From Alphaproteobacteria bacterium (GTDB lineage Bacteria; Pseudomonadota; Alphaproteobacteria; Rhodospirillales; Rhodospirillaceae), in the NCBI GenBank assembly GCA_012103295.1, contig WLXB01000020.1, positions 1-38,647 on the forward strand: a stretch of DNA of 38,647 nucleotides. The letters run 5' to 3'. The notes beneath the pieces were generated by a model. The model made no database searches. It saw nothing but the letters and a program-made list of their open reading frames with translations, and was not told the origin of the DNA. A program made the translations under genes and the position numbers. The first letter of the stretch is position 1; the number at the start of each line of letters is the position of its first letter. Positions 8,456-15,664 of this stretch are shown piece by piece.

Positions 8456-8923
8456 TTACTCTGGTCGCACCCTCATGATTTGGCCCCTAAGCTCACCTGC
8501 CGGGTACCGTGTGGAGTGGATATTCACGTACAAGCGCCCGGTAAGCAGATATTCAAGCTCGCCGTCGTTCAAAATGACGGAGCCAAGCACCGGGCTTGCC
8601 ATACCATCTGGGGCCAAATCGAAGAGGACTCCAGCATTTCCACCGGGCGTTTGCGGGCCATGAATGTGCGCCGCGACTGCCCCTGAAGTTAGTTTGCTGT
8701 AAGTGATTGTCCAATCAAGCCGCTGGGACGGGCGGTCCAGAATAAACTCTGCGTGGCCAATACCCGGGCTTTCTGTCGGCGCACTCTGCTCGTCAGCGGA
8801 CAGGACTGTGCGGAACTTGATCGGCGGCCCTTCGGTACCGGCATAATCAGGTGCCGCATCAGAAAGATTTGGCAGCAGTGCGCCAAACAGGACGATCGAG
8901 GCGATAAGGCACTTAAAAACCAT
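8456..8923 (-). CDS. Secreted CHRD-domain protein (copy 2)
   Basis: A 155-residue protein with a Sec signal peptide (MVFKCLIASIVLFGALL..., cleaved around DAA) and a single CHRD domain. The domain shows the strand RLDWTITY, the motif AAHIHGPQTPGG, VLFDLAPDG, LLTGRLYVNIH and the final AGELRGQI. A GGAGAG site lies 8 bases upstream of the ATG. It is the first gene of the six-gene minus-strand operon and is 161 bases upstream of the unknown six-cysteine gene. Unlike the CHRD protein at 645-1091, it keeps the HIH pair. In copper-zinc superoxide dismutases a similar H-x-H strand binds copper, so metal binding is possible but unproven. The second module copy has no CHRD gene. Confidence 0.85.
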   Translation of the reverse strand: MVFKCLIASIVLFGALLPNLSDAAPDYAGTEGPPIKFRTVLSADEQSAPTESPGIGHAEFILDRPSQRLDWTITYSKLTSGAVAAHIHGPQTPGGNAGVLFDLAPDGMASPVLGSVILNDGELEYLLTGRLYVNIHSTRYPAGELRGQIMRVRPE

Positions 8924-9241
8924 AGAAAAAGCTCTCCGGACGATATCGCGGGTTATGCACTGTCACGGACATAGACGACAGGCCTTCTCGATGTCCAGCA
9001 AGGCTCTTCGGGTTGACCGAATATTGGCGGTAATCTGGGATAGTTTGGGCTGTCACGTTCGCTTATTGACCATAAAGACTGATGTCTCGGACTGCAGGTC
9101 TAGTTAAGTGCGACTGGTGGCCATGGTCGCGAAACGGGTTTTGAATTCGGAGGCCAGTTGAGCATGATGCGCCTCTATTCAGCAGGCTCTTTTATATGGA
9201 CGGGCCGTGCGTGCTACCAGCCAGCACCAATTTGGGAAGCC
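8924..9241. promoter_or_regulatory. Divergent intergenic region between the two module copies
   Basis: These 318 bases lie between the start of the minus-strand operon and the start of the plus-strand one, so they must carry both promoters unless the operons begin elsewhere. Two TTGACC hexamers (9013-9018, 9066-9071) resemble -35 boxes, but neither has a convincing -10 at 16-18 bases. CTGTC...GACAG (8960-8981) is an inverted repeat with a 12-base spacer, and TGTCACG occurs twice (8961, 9051). A strong GGAGG at 9149-9153 precedes ATG codons at 9164 and 9167, in frame with the downstream gene. It could mark a longer N-terminus or a leader peptide. No operator is firmly identified. Confidence 0.4.
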
Positions 9242-10417
9242 ATGAGAAAAGATATGAAATTAAAAAACTTATCAGCAATCGGTGCGCTAGCGCTTAGCAC
9301 TGCCGCAGCCACACCCACGGCTGCAGATGTGGACACAGAGCGTACCATTGGCCTGGTTGTGGTGTCGTTTTACACATCAGTATACGAGACCAAATACATG
9401 GAGGAGTGCCCTCGTGGGCTGGCCATCGGCAATGATGAAATCTGGTGGAAGAGCTTAGAGCCAGGGATTCGTGACGAACTCACAAACGGCGGCGAGATCG
9501 AACCCGTGACCGGCACCCGCCGCGCCATGTCCGCGAAGCGTGGCCCAAATGGCGAGGATGTCTGCGCTGTTCCAACAATCGTAGAAGACCCGCCCCATAA
9601 GACCGTCGAGGGCAGCATATCATATGGCATGAATCTAGACGGACTTTTGGATGAGGCCACAACCCCTAAGACGTGCAGCCACAAGAACTTCACGACACCT
9701 GACGGTCAACCGGGGATCGACAATCAAATGTATCGACTGCTGGGCTGCACCTTCGGCTGGCGCGACAGTGGTTATGTCGAGACCAATGCAAACGGCGAAC
9801 TTATCGACACGTCCCAGGGAATCATTCTTATTGAGGTGAGTGAAGTAGACGACAGGCGCAATGATGACGAGGTTACCGTTCGCATGTATCGGGCCAACGA
9901 CATTTTTCCGAAAGATGCGCAGGGCAACGTTTTGCCATACGCCAGTTATCGGGTGCATGATATTCCCGGTTATGGCAACGCCGCCAAAGGCCGCATTGTC
10001 GATGGCGTTTTGTCGACGGACCCGATTGAAGCCTTCTTGCCGTACTACGGCAATCTTGCCCACTCCGAGATCCATCTAAGAGATATGCGTATGGAATTGG
10101 ATTTGGAAGCGACTGAAGATCGCGCCAAGGGTATCATCGCCGGCTATCGCGACATTGAAAATTTCTGGAGCTATTTTAGAAAAGGTGGCTATTTGGCCGT
10201 GACTGGACAGTTCAGTTGTCCGTCAATGTATGTCGCAGCACATGAACTCGCAGACGGTTATCCCGACCCAAACACCGGGGAGTGCACAGCGTTATCGTCG
10301 TCTTATACCATCGAGACAATCCCCGCTTTTATCGTCCGGCCTGAAGACGACGATTCAAAGACGTCAGAAGCAACAACAGAGCCCCGTGCGACTCAGCTTG
10401 CCGCGCGCGGCGAATAG
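9242..10417 (+). CDS. Unknown secreted six-cysteine protein (module copy B)
   Basis: Paralogue of the gene at 7140-8294. From the ATG at 9242 it has 391 residues; an ATG at 9254 is equally possible. The frame extends to 9158, where a good GGAGG stands upstream, but that start would bury the signal peptide (MKLKNLSAIGALALSTAAA...AAD) behind about 30 residues. The six cysteines of the other copy are all present (56, 108, 145, 169, 326, 348). Shared blocks include NDEIWW, GPNGEDVC, KTCSHKNF, PGIDNQMYRL, LPYYGN and DGYPDPNTGEC. Sequence differs over much of the rest, so the duplication is not recent. It begins the plus-strand module, 15 bases before the DUF1592 gene. No function can be assigned from the sequence. 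Confidence 0.75.
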   Translation: MRKDMKLKNLSAIGALALSTAAATPTAADVDTERTIGLVVVSFYTSVYETKYMEECPRGLAIGNDEIWWKSLEPGIRDELTNGGEIEPVTGTRRAMSAKRGPNGEDVCAVPTIVEDPPHKTVEGSISYGMNLDGLLDEATTPKTCSHKNFTTPDGQPGIDNQMYRLLGCTFGWRDSGYVETNANGELIDTSQGIILIEVSEVDDRRNDDEVTVRMYRANDIFPKDAQGNVLPYASYRVHDIPGYGNAAKGRIVDGVLSTDPIEAFLPYYGNLAHSEIHLRDMRMELDLEATEDRAKGIIAGYRDIENFWSYFRKGGYLAVTGQFSCPSMYVAAHELADGYPDPNTGECTALSSSYTIETIPAFIVRPEDDDSKTSEATTEPRATQLAARGE

Positions 10418-10432
10418 AGAATTAGAGCAATA

Positions 10433-12097
10433 ATGATTCAATTGACCACAATACTACGCACCACCCTTCTGGCCGCAATCGCCCTGACTTTGAGTGCGTG
10501 CGGCGAGAGCGAGCCTCTGACCGAAGGCAGTGAACCGCAGTTGCGGCGCCTAACCGAGCAACAGTACCGCAACACCATTCGAGACGTTTTTGGCGGCAAC
10601 ATCATCGTTGCTGGCCGGTTCGACCCCCTAGAGCGGATTGATGGCCTGCTGGCTTTGGGTGCAAGCAGTGCGACGATCACACCCGCAGCACTAGAACGCT
10701 ACGAAAGCTTAGCCCGGTCTATTGCGCTGCAAGTGGTGGATGAGAACAACCGCAAAGTCCTTCTGTCATGCACACCAACCTCTGCTGGTGCGCGTGATGA
10801 TTCTTGCGCTGAAACATTTATATCTTCGGTCGGTCGGTTCTTATTCCGAAGGCCGCTTACGAACGCTGAACAGGCGCTTTACACGACAATCTCAGGCTCT
10901 GGGGCCGAAGCGCTCGGTGATTTTTACCAAGGCCTAGCCTACGGTCTAACCGGTATGATGGTGTCGCCCAAGTTCTTGTACGTCAATGAAATCGCCGAAC
11001 CTGACCAAGACGGCCTGCACCGGCTCGATGGTTATTCCAAGGCAACGCGTCTCAGTTTTCTATTGTGGAACACGACCCCCGACGCTGTCCTGCTGGATGC
11101 AGCTGAGGCCGGTGATCTGGATACTGAGGATGGCCTGGAAGAACAATTCAACCGGATGATGGCGTCGTCGCGTGCTGACCATGGGCTCGCTTCATTCTTC
11201 GAAGACATGTTGGAATTTGAGCGCTTTGACATCCTCGAAAAGGACCCTGTTATCTACCCCGCGTTCATCCTTGATGTGACGGAAGATGCCAAGGAACAGA
11301 CACTGCGCACGTTGACCCACCTGCTGTTGGAAGAGGAGGTGGATTACCGCGACATCTTCACCTCTCGCAAAACCTTCATTAGCGGTTCGCTTGGGCCCGT
11401 TTATCGCGTTCCTGTAGACAACCCTGAAGGATGGATGCCGTACGAATTTCCTGAGGGAAGCCCCTGGGCTGGTATCCACACGCATTTGAGTTTTCAGGCT
11501 TTGTTTTCTCACCCAGGAAAGAGCTCTCCGACATTGCGGGGACAGGCCGTGCGTGAACACCTTCTATGTCAAAAAATTCCCGAACCGCCCGGCGATGTCG
11601 ACTTTTCCGATTTCAACAATGACACCAATGCGGTCAACCGGACGGCGCGCCAGCGCCTTGTCGCCCACAACGAGGAAGCCAGCTGCGCCGGCTGTCATAA
11701 ATTGATGGATCCTATTGGCTTAGCCATGGAAACTTTTGACGGTGCAGGTCAACTGCGGACTATGGAAAATGGTGTCGTCATCGACACGTCAGGCGAATTA
11801 GACGGTATTTCCTACTCCGACGCGGTCGGCTTGGGTGAAGCGTTGCATCAGAACCCTTCTGCTCCGGCCTGTGTCACCCACAGACTATATGCCTATGGTA
11901 CCGGTCGCTCACCGGTGCCCGCTGAACGGCAATGGATGGCTTATCTCGAAGAAAAATTCGCCGAAACAGGGTATAAAGTCTCTGATTTGCTGCAAGAGAT
12001 GGTGTTAAGCGACGCCTTCTATCGCGTTATTCCACCGGCCCTAGACACGAACACTGCAGACGCAGGCTCAGTATCTGCCGAGGAGACTCAGTTATGA
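10433..12097 (+). CDS. DUF1592-family monoheme lipoprotein (module copy B)
   Basis: A 554-residue lipoprotein with lipobox LSAC (C23), followed immediately by GESEP as in the other copy. It carries the same domain series: RRLTEQQYRN (38), RFLFRRPLT (135), RLSFLLWNTTPD (206), and the heme site C418-AG-C421-H422 followed by KLMDPIGLAMETFDGAGQLR. The DUF1585 tail LYAYGTGRSP...VLSDAFY ends it. One c-type heme is expected. The protein should sit on the periplasmic face of a membrane; whether inner or outer cannot be told. It overlaps the DUF1552 gene by 4 bases. Its conserved heme motif argues that both copies remain functional. The reaction catalysed, if any, is unknown. Confidence 0.87.
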   Translation: MIQLTTILRTTLLAAIALTLSACGESEPLTEGSEPQLRRLTEQQYRNTIRDVFGGNIIVAGRFDPLERIDGLLALGASSATITPAALERYESLARSIALQVVDENNRKVLLSCTPTSAGARDDSCAETFISSVGRFLFRRPLTNAEQALYTTISGSGAEALGDFYQGLAYGLTGMMVSPKFLYVNEIAEPDQDGLHRLDGYSKATRLSFLLWNTTPDAVLLDAAEAGDLDTEDGLEEQFNRMMASSRADHGLASFFEDMLEFERFDILEKDPVIYPAFILDVTEDAKEQTLRTLTHLLLEEEVDYRDIFTSRKTFISGSLGPVYRVPVDNPEGWMPYEFPEGSPWAGIHTHLSFQALFSHPGKSSPTLRGQAVREHLLCQKIPEPPGDVDFSDFNNDTNAVNRTARQRLVAHNEEASCAGCHKLMDPIGLAMETFDGAGQLRTMENGVVIDTSGELDGISYSDAVGLGEALHQNPSAPACVTHRLYAYGTGRSPVPAERQWMAYLEEKFAETGYKVSDLLQEMVLSDAFYRVIPPALDTNTADAGSVSAEETQL

Positions 12098-13428
12098 CCT
12101 TAAGTCGCCGCTCATTCCTGCGAGGCACCGTTAGCGGTTCCGCTGTCGCTGTTGGACTGCCTTTTCTTGACTGTTTTCTCAACGCGAACGGCACCGCCCT
12201 GGCTTCAGGCGCGCCAATCCCAGTGCGTTTCGGCTCTTGGTTCTGGGGATTGGGCCACACCCCCGGTCGTGGCATTGCCATGGATGGCAAGTCTGAAATT
12301 ACGTTCCTCGAAGAAACCCAGCCACTAGTGCCCCACGCGAAAGACCTCAATTATTTTAACGCCTTTAACACGCCGCTCGATGGCCGACCCAGCGCCGTAC
12401 ACTTCACCGGGTGGGTTGCCGCCAAGACTGGCAACGTGCCGCGCACCTTTGGTGACACACCAGAACCGACGCTGGACGTTATTATTGCCGATCAAATCGG
12501 CAGCGACACGCGCTTTCGCTCTCTCGACCTCTCAAGCACGGGCAGCGCGCGGGACAGCTACACGTTCCGCAACTCCACCAGCCGAAATGCTGCCGATGTT
12601 TCTCCACTGGCTTTTTATCAGCGTGTGTTTGGGCCAGGGTTTGTCGATCCCAACCAAACTGACTTCACCCCTGCGCCAAGTGTTATGGTCCGCAGTAGCG
12701 TGCTCTCGGCCGTGCACGAGGAAAGCAAAGACTTTCTGCGCACATTGGGTGCAAGCGACCGGGCGCGGATGGACGAATACTTCACCTCTATCCGCCAGCT
12801 CGAGCATCAATTAGCCCTCCAGATGGAAAAACCAGACATATCCGAAGCCTGTGGGATACCGACACCGCCACCGGAAGATGAAGCCCTGGGTATCGAGATC
12901 GACGTCGCTCAACGTAATCACAAACTGCTGACGGACATACTGGTCATGGCGCTGGCCTGCAATCAGACTCGCGTATTCAATATGTTGTATTCACAGGCGT
13001 TGTCCCTGTTACGCCGGCGCGGAGAGTCCTTTACGCACCATACGTTGACCCACGAAGAACCGATCGACGCCAGCCTAGGATACCAGCGTGAGGTTGCTGA
13101 ACTACACGTTACCAGCATGAGGGCCCTCGCGACCTTTATCCAGGCATTCAAAGATATTCGCGAAGGCGACGGAACTTTGCTCGACAACACCCTGATCTTC
13201 GCCAACTCAGACACGGGTAATTCTCGCGTTCACTCAGTTGACAACATCCCAATCATGATGATCGGTAATGCTGGCGGCCGCCTCAAAACGGGCATGCATA
13301 TTACAGGCAATGGCGACCCAATCACTCGCATCGGCCTTACAGCACTTCAGGTGATGGGCATTCCCATAGAACGCTGGGGCACTAGATCCTTGGAAACCAC
13401 CAAGTCCATTTCTGAAGTTCTCGTTTAG
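12094..13428 (+). CDS. Tat-exported DUF1552 family protein (module copy B)
   Basis: A 444-residue protein beginning MTLSRRSFLRG, a near-consensus twin-arginine motif. The start codon overlaps the stop of the DUF1592 gene (ATGA). The early segment LPFLDCFLNANGTALASGAP is almost identical to copy A, and RFGSWFWGLGHTPGR, HFTGW, MDEYFTSIRQLEHQ and ACNQTRVFNM follow in the same order. The signature segment is THHTLTHEE (residues 314-322), deviating from HXXSHH in the same way as copy A. Tat export implies folding, and perhaps cofactor loading, before secretion. It is followed after 7 bases by the PF03640 gene. Function unknown; assignment to the family is by several conserved segments. Confidence 0.87.
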   Translation: MTLSRRSFLRGTVSGSAVAVGLPFLDCFLNANGTALASGAPIPVRFGSWFWGLGHTPGRGIAMDGKSEITFLEETQPLVPHAKDLNYFNAFNTPLDGRPSAVHFTGWVAAKTGNVPRTFGDTPEPTLDVIIADQIGSDTRFRSLDLSSTGSARDSYTFRNSTSRNAADVSPLAFYQRVFGPGFVDPNQTDFTPAPSVMVRSSVLSAVHEESKDFLRTLGASDRARMDEYFTSIRQLEHQLALQMEKPDISEACGIPTPPPEDEALGIEIDVAQRNHKLLTDILVMALACNQTRVFNMLYSQALSLLRRRGESFTHHTLTHEEPIDASLGYQREVAELHVTSMRALATFIQAFKDIREGDGTLLDNTLIFANSDTGNSRVHSVDNIPIMMIGNAGGRLKTGMHITGNGDPITRIGLTALQVMGIPIERWGTRSLETTKSISEVLV

Positions 13429-13435
13429 CTCATCT

Positions 13436-14533
13436 ATGACACACCGCATACTCCTCAGTTTGATTGGTTCATTTGTGCTCGCGCCGATGTTGGCAACTGC
13501 TGCGGATGAGCCACTTCCATCGGATATTAGTGCGCGCGACATGGGTGGTGGCCGTCTTTTCATAACTGCCGAAGGCTTGACCCTTTACACCTATAAACGG
13601 GATCGTGAACAACCGGGCACATCGACTTGCGTCGACGAGTGCGCAAGTGTTTGGCCCCCCGTTATTGCAAGTGCTGATACCAATCCACGGGGCTCGTGGG
13701 ATGTAATTCGCCGGCCAGATGGCGCACCACAGTGGGCTTATCGTGGCGAGCCCGTCTACACATATGTCAAAGATACAAGCCCTGGCACGATGGTTGGTGA
13801 AAAAGCATCGGGGTCTTGGGATGTGCTTTTCGAAGCGATTGATACTCCGCCCAACGTTGTGATTAAGCCTACGATTCTTGGGCAAATGCTCTCAGATCTA
13901 AACGGTCATGCCATCTACACCGGCCCCACATCGGAATGCGACGACCCTTGTCTCGATTCATGGAGACCAGTTGAGGCGCCGTGGCTCGCCGGGCGTGTTA
14001 GTGATGATTGGACGATTTCTCAAAATGCTGATGGCTTGCCACAATGGGCCTACAGGGAGCAACAGCTGTTCACATACGACGAGGATTTTAACGGGGATGA
14101 CCGCAACGGTTTAGACGCGGACGGTGGTTGGACTGCTGTCGTTCTTCAAGACGCACCAGCGGTTCCAGAGTGGGTCGCTTTCCAAGAAACGGATATCGGC
14201 CCAGTTATGACCACGCCGGATCGCATGACTCTCTACTATATTTTCGGCGACTGGGAGAAAATCCGGTTAACGACCTGCGATGAAGCCTGCGTTGACGCCA
14301 ACTGGGATCCGATGGTCGCGCCAGAAGGAAGCAGCTCGATTGGCAATTGGGCGACACAGCCCTTGCCGGACGGTCAACTACAGTGCACATACCTTGGACG
14401 ACCGGTGTCCACCTTTAAAGGTGACCGCATGCCAGGAGACACTTACGGCGACAAGTTCGGCACTGGGTCGGATATCCGTGGCGGATGGGTCGCGATCCTT
14501 GAAGAAACACTGATCCAGAATCTGGCGCGTTAA
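13436..14533 (+). CDS. Secreted triple-repeat PF03640/COG4315-type protein (module copy B)
   Basis: A 365-residue protein with a Sec signal peptide (MTHRILLSLIGSFVLAPMLATAAD). Three repeats carry Cys pairs C65/C69, C168/C172 and C281/C285, with WPP, W-x-P and W-x-P segments after the pairs. The first two repeats contain QWAY; in the third the Trp is replaced by Cys (QCTY, C317), a TGG to TGC change at 14384-14386. This gives one unpaired cysteine. It is the last gene of the plus-strand module. It has no HiPIP gene after it, unlike copy A. Its role is probably structural or redox-related in the periplasm, but nothing in the sequence decides this. Confidence 0.83.
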   Translation: MTHRILLSLIGSFVLAPMLATAADEPLPSDISARDMGGGRLFITAEGLTLYTYKRDREQPGTSTCVDECASVWPPVIASADTNPRGSWDVIRRPDGAPQWAYRGEPVYTYVKDTSPGTMVGEKASGSWDVLFEAIDTPPNVVIKPTILGQMLSDLNGHAIYTGPTSECDDPCLDSWRPVEAPWLAGRVSDDWTISQNADGLPQWAYREQQLFTYDEDFNGDDRNGLDADGGWTAVVLQDAPAVPEWVAFQETDIGPVMTTPDRMTLYYIFGDWEKIRLTTCDEACVDANWDPMVAPEGSSSIGNWATQPLPDGQLQCTYLGRPVSTFKGDRMPGDTYGDKFGTGSDIRGGWVAILEETLIQNLAR

Positions 14534-14568
14534 AGCGAAATCGCTGACCCTATATCTTGCCTCGGCAA

Positions 14569-15244
14569 TCAGCGCTGAGGCGGAATATCAGTCGCTTCAT
14601 CTGGATTGATGTCAGACATATCAAGAGGTAGGCCGCTTGTTGTGACGAAACCCGAATCCTCCTGAATGCTCCAATTGTGCATCGCCCCGGCGACTTCACG
14701 AATGAAATCCCCTTCATTGACCACAAATTCAGTCCATTCTGGTAAAACGTCATCGGACCGCCCGTGACGTAGATCATGGAATCGGTTTTCGCACTATTTG
14801 GATTGGTGCCTCCACCCGCTGCCAGTTTGACAGCGCGCACGGAGTTGCCAGGAAATGAATACCGTTTCAGCGTGATTGCTCCGCCGCCACCTTCTTGTAC
14901 ATCCGCACCTTTTACGTGGGTCGGCGTATTTTCCCCGGTCAGACTGGGTACGTTCCACGTCACGATCGTTGCATCCGACGGCCCACCGGAATTACGTAGC
15001 GCCCCAGACGGGAAGCTAACAACATCTCCTGCTTGGCGACATATTTAACAGCGTTGCTCGGAACATTGGCAGTGTCAGCGCGGGTGGCAGTTTTGACGTC
15101 ACCACTCTCGTTCCATGCCGCCATAGCGATTGAAGGCAAATTTGAGTCAGCCACCACATAGACGTCATTTCCCATCGGGGTCTCCGCGAAAGCGGACATG
15201 GGCAAAAACATGATGCTGAAAGCTAGGGCGAGAAATGTGCGCAT
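14569..15244 (-). pseudogene. Secreted cupin-like protein, broken by two frameshifts
   Basis: Reading from the ATG at 15244, a Sec signal peptide (MRTFLALAFSIMFLPMSAFAE) leads into about 70 residues. The frame then changes twice. Around 15024-15031 the text moves from VKYVAKQ to DVVSFPSGALRNSGGPSDA in the next frame. Around 14752-14760 it moves from DSMIYVTGG to DDVLPEWTEFVVNEGDF and runs to the stop at 14569. Each change is what a single missing base would produce. The rejoined protein would have about 225 residues, with a cupin-like core (MIYVTGG, then VNEGDFI, VAGAMHNW) by my reading. It is convergent with the second module. It may be a real pseudogene or the product of two sequencing errors. 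Family assignment is tentative. Confidence 0.65.
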
Positions 15245-15407
15245 AAGAGAGCCTCTATATTCGAATTAAAACTGCGTCTCAATGAGCGTTAGTGTGCCGC
15301 TATACCAAGTCAAATTGCAACATTGAAGGTCGGCGGTACCCGGCGCGCAGTTGCGCACCACACCGCGGCTAGACTTCTCAGGGTGAACGTTCGAGCAAAA
15401 AAAGGAA

Positions 15408-15484
15408 TGGTGGGCCCGGCAGGACTCGAACCTGCAACCAGACCGTTATGAGCGGCCGGCTCTAACCAGTTGAGCTACGGGCCC
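15408..15484 (-). tRNA. tRNA with anticodon CAT (probably tRNA-Ile2, possibly elongator Met)
   Basis: The minus strand folds into a full cloverleaf of 77 bases including an encoded CCA end. The acceptor stem is GGGCCCG/CGGGCCC, the D arm holds AGCTCAACTGGTTAGAGC, the anticodon stem GGCCG/CGGTC encloses loop CTCATAA, and the T arm is GCAGG-TTCGAGT-CCTGC. The anticodon is CAT. The GGGCC acceptor start and A73 resemble isoleucine tRNAs, in which the C would be modified to lysidine to read AUA. Elongator methionine cannot be excluded. It is not an initiator: the first acceptor pair is a normal G-C. Confidence 0.93.
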
Positions 15485-15664
15485 CACCTGCCCTGGTCAA
15501 AACATACCTGAGCGAGCGCCAAAGTAGCGTCGCCCTCCTTCAGGTCAAGCATCCAGATGGACTGACGGCAAAAACCTGCCAGTGATCCTTGAAACGCACA
15601 TTCAGCCGTCGAATTGGTCATGGGTCTAGGATACCCTTGAGCCACCAACAAAAGTGAGAGCCCA

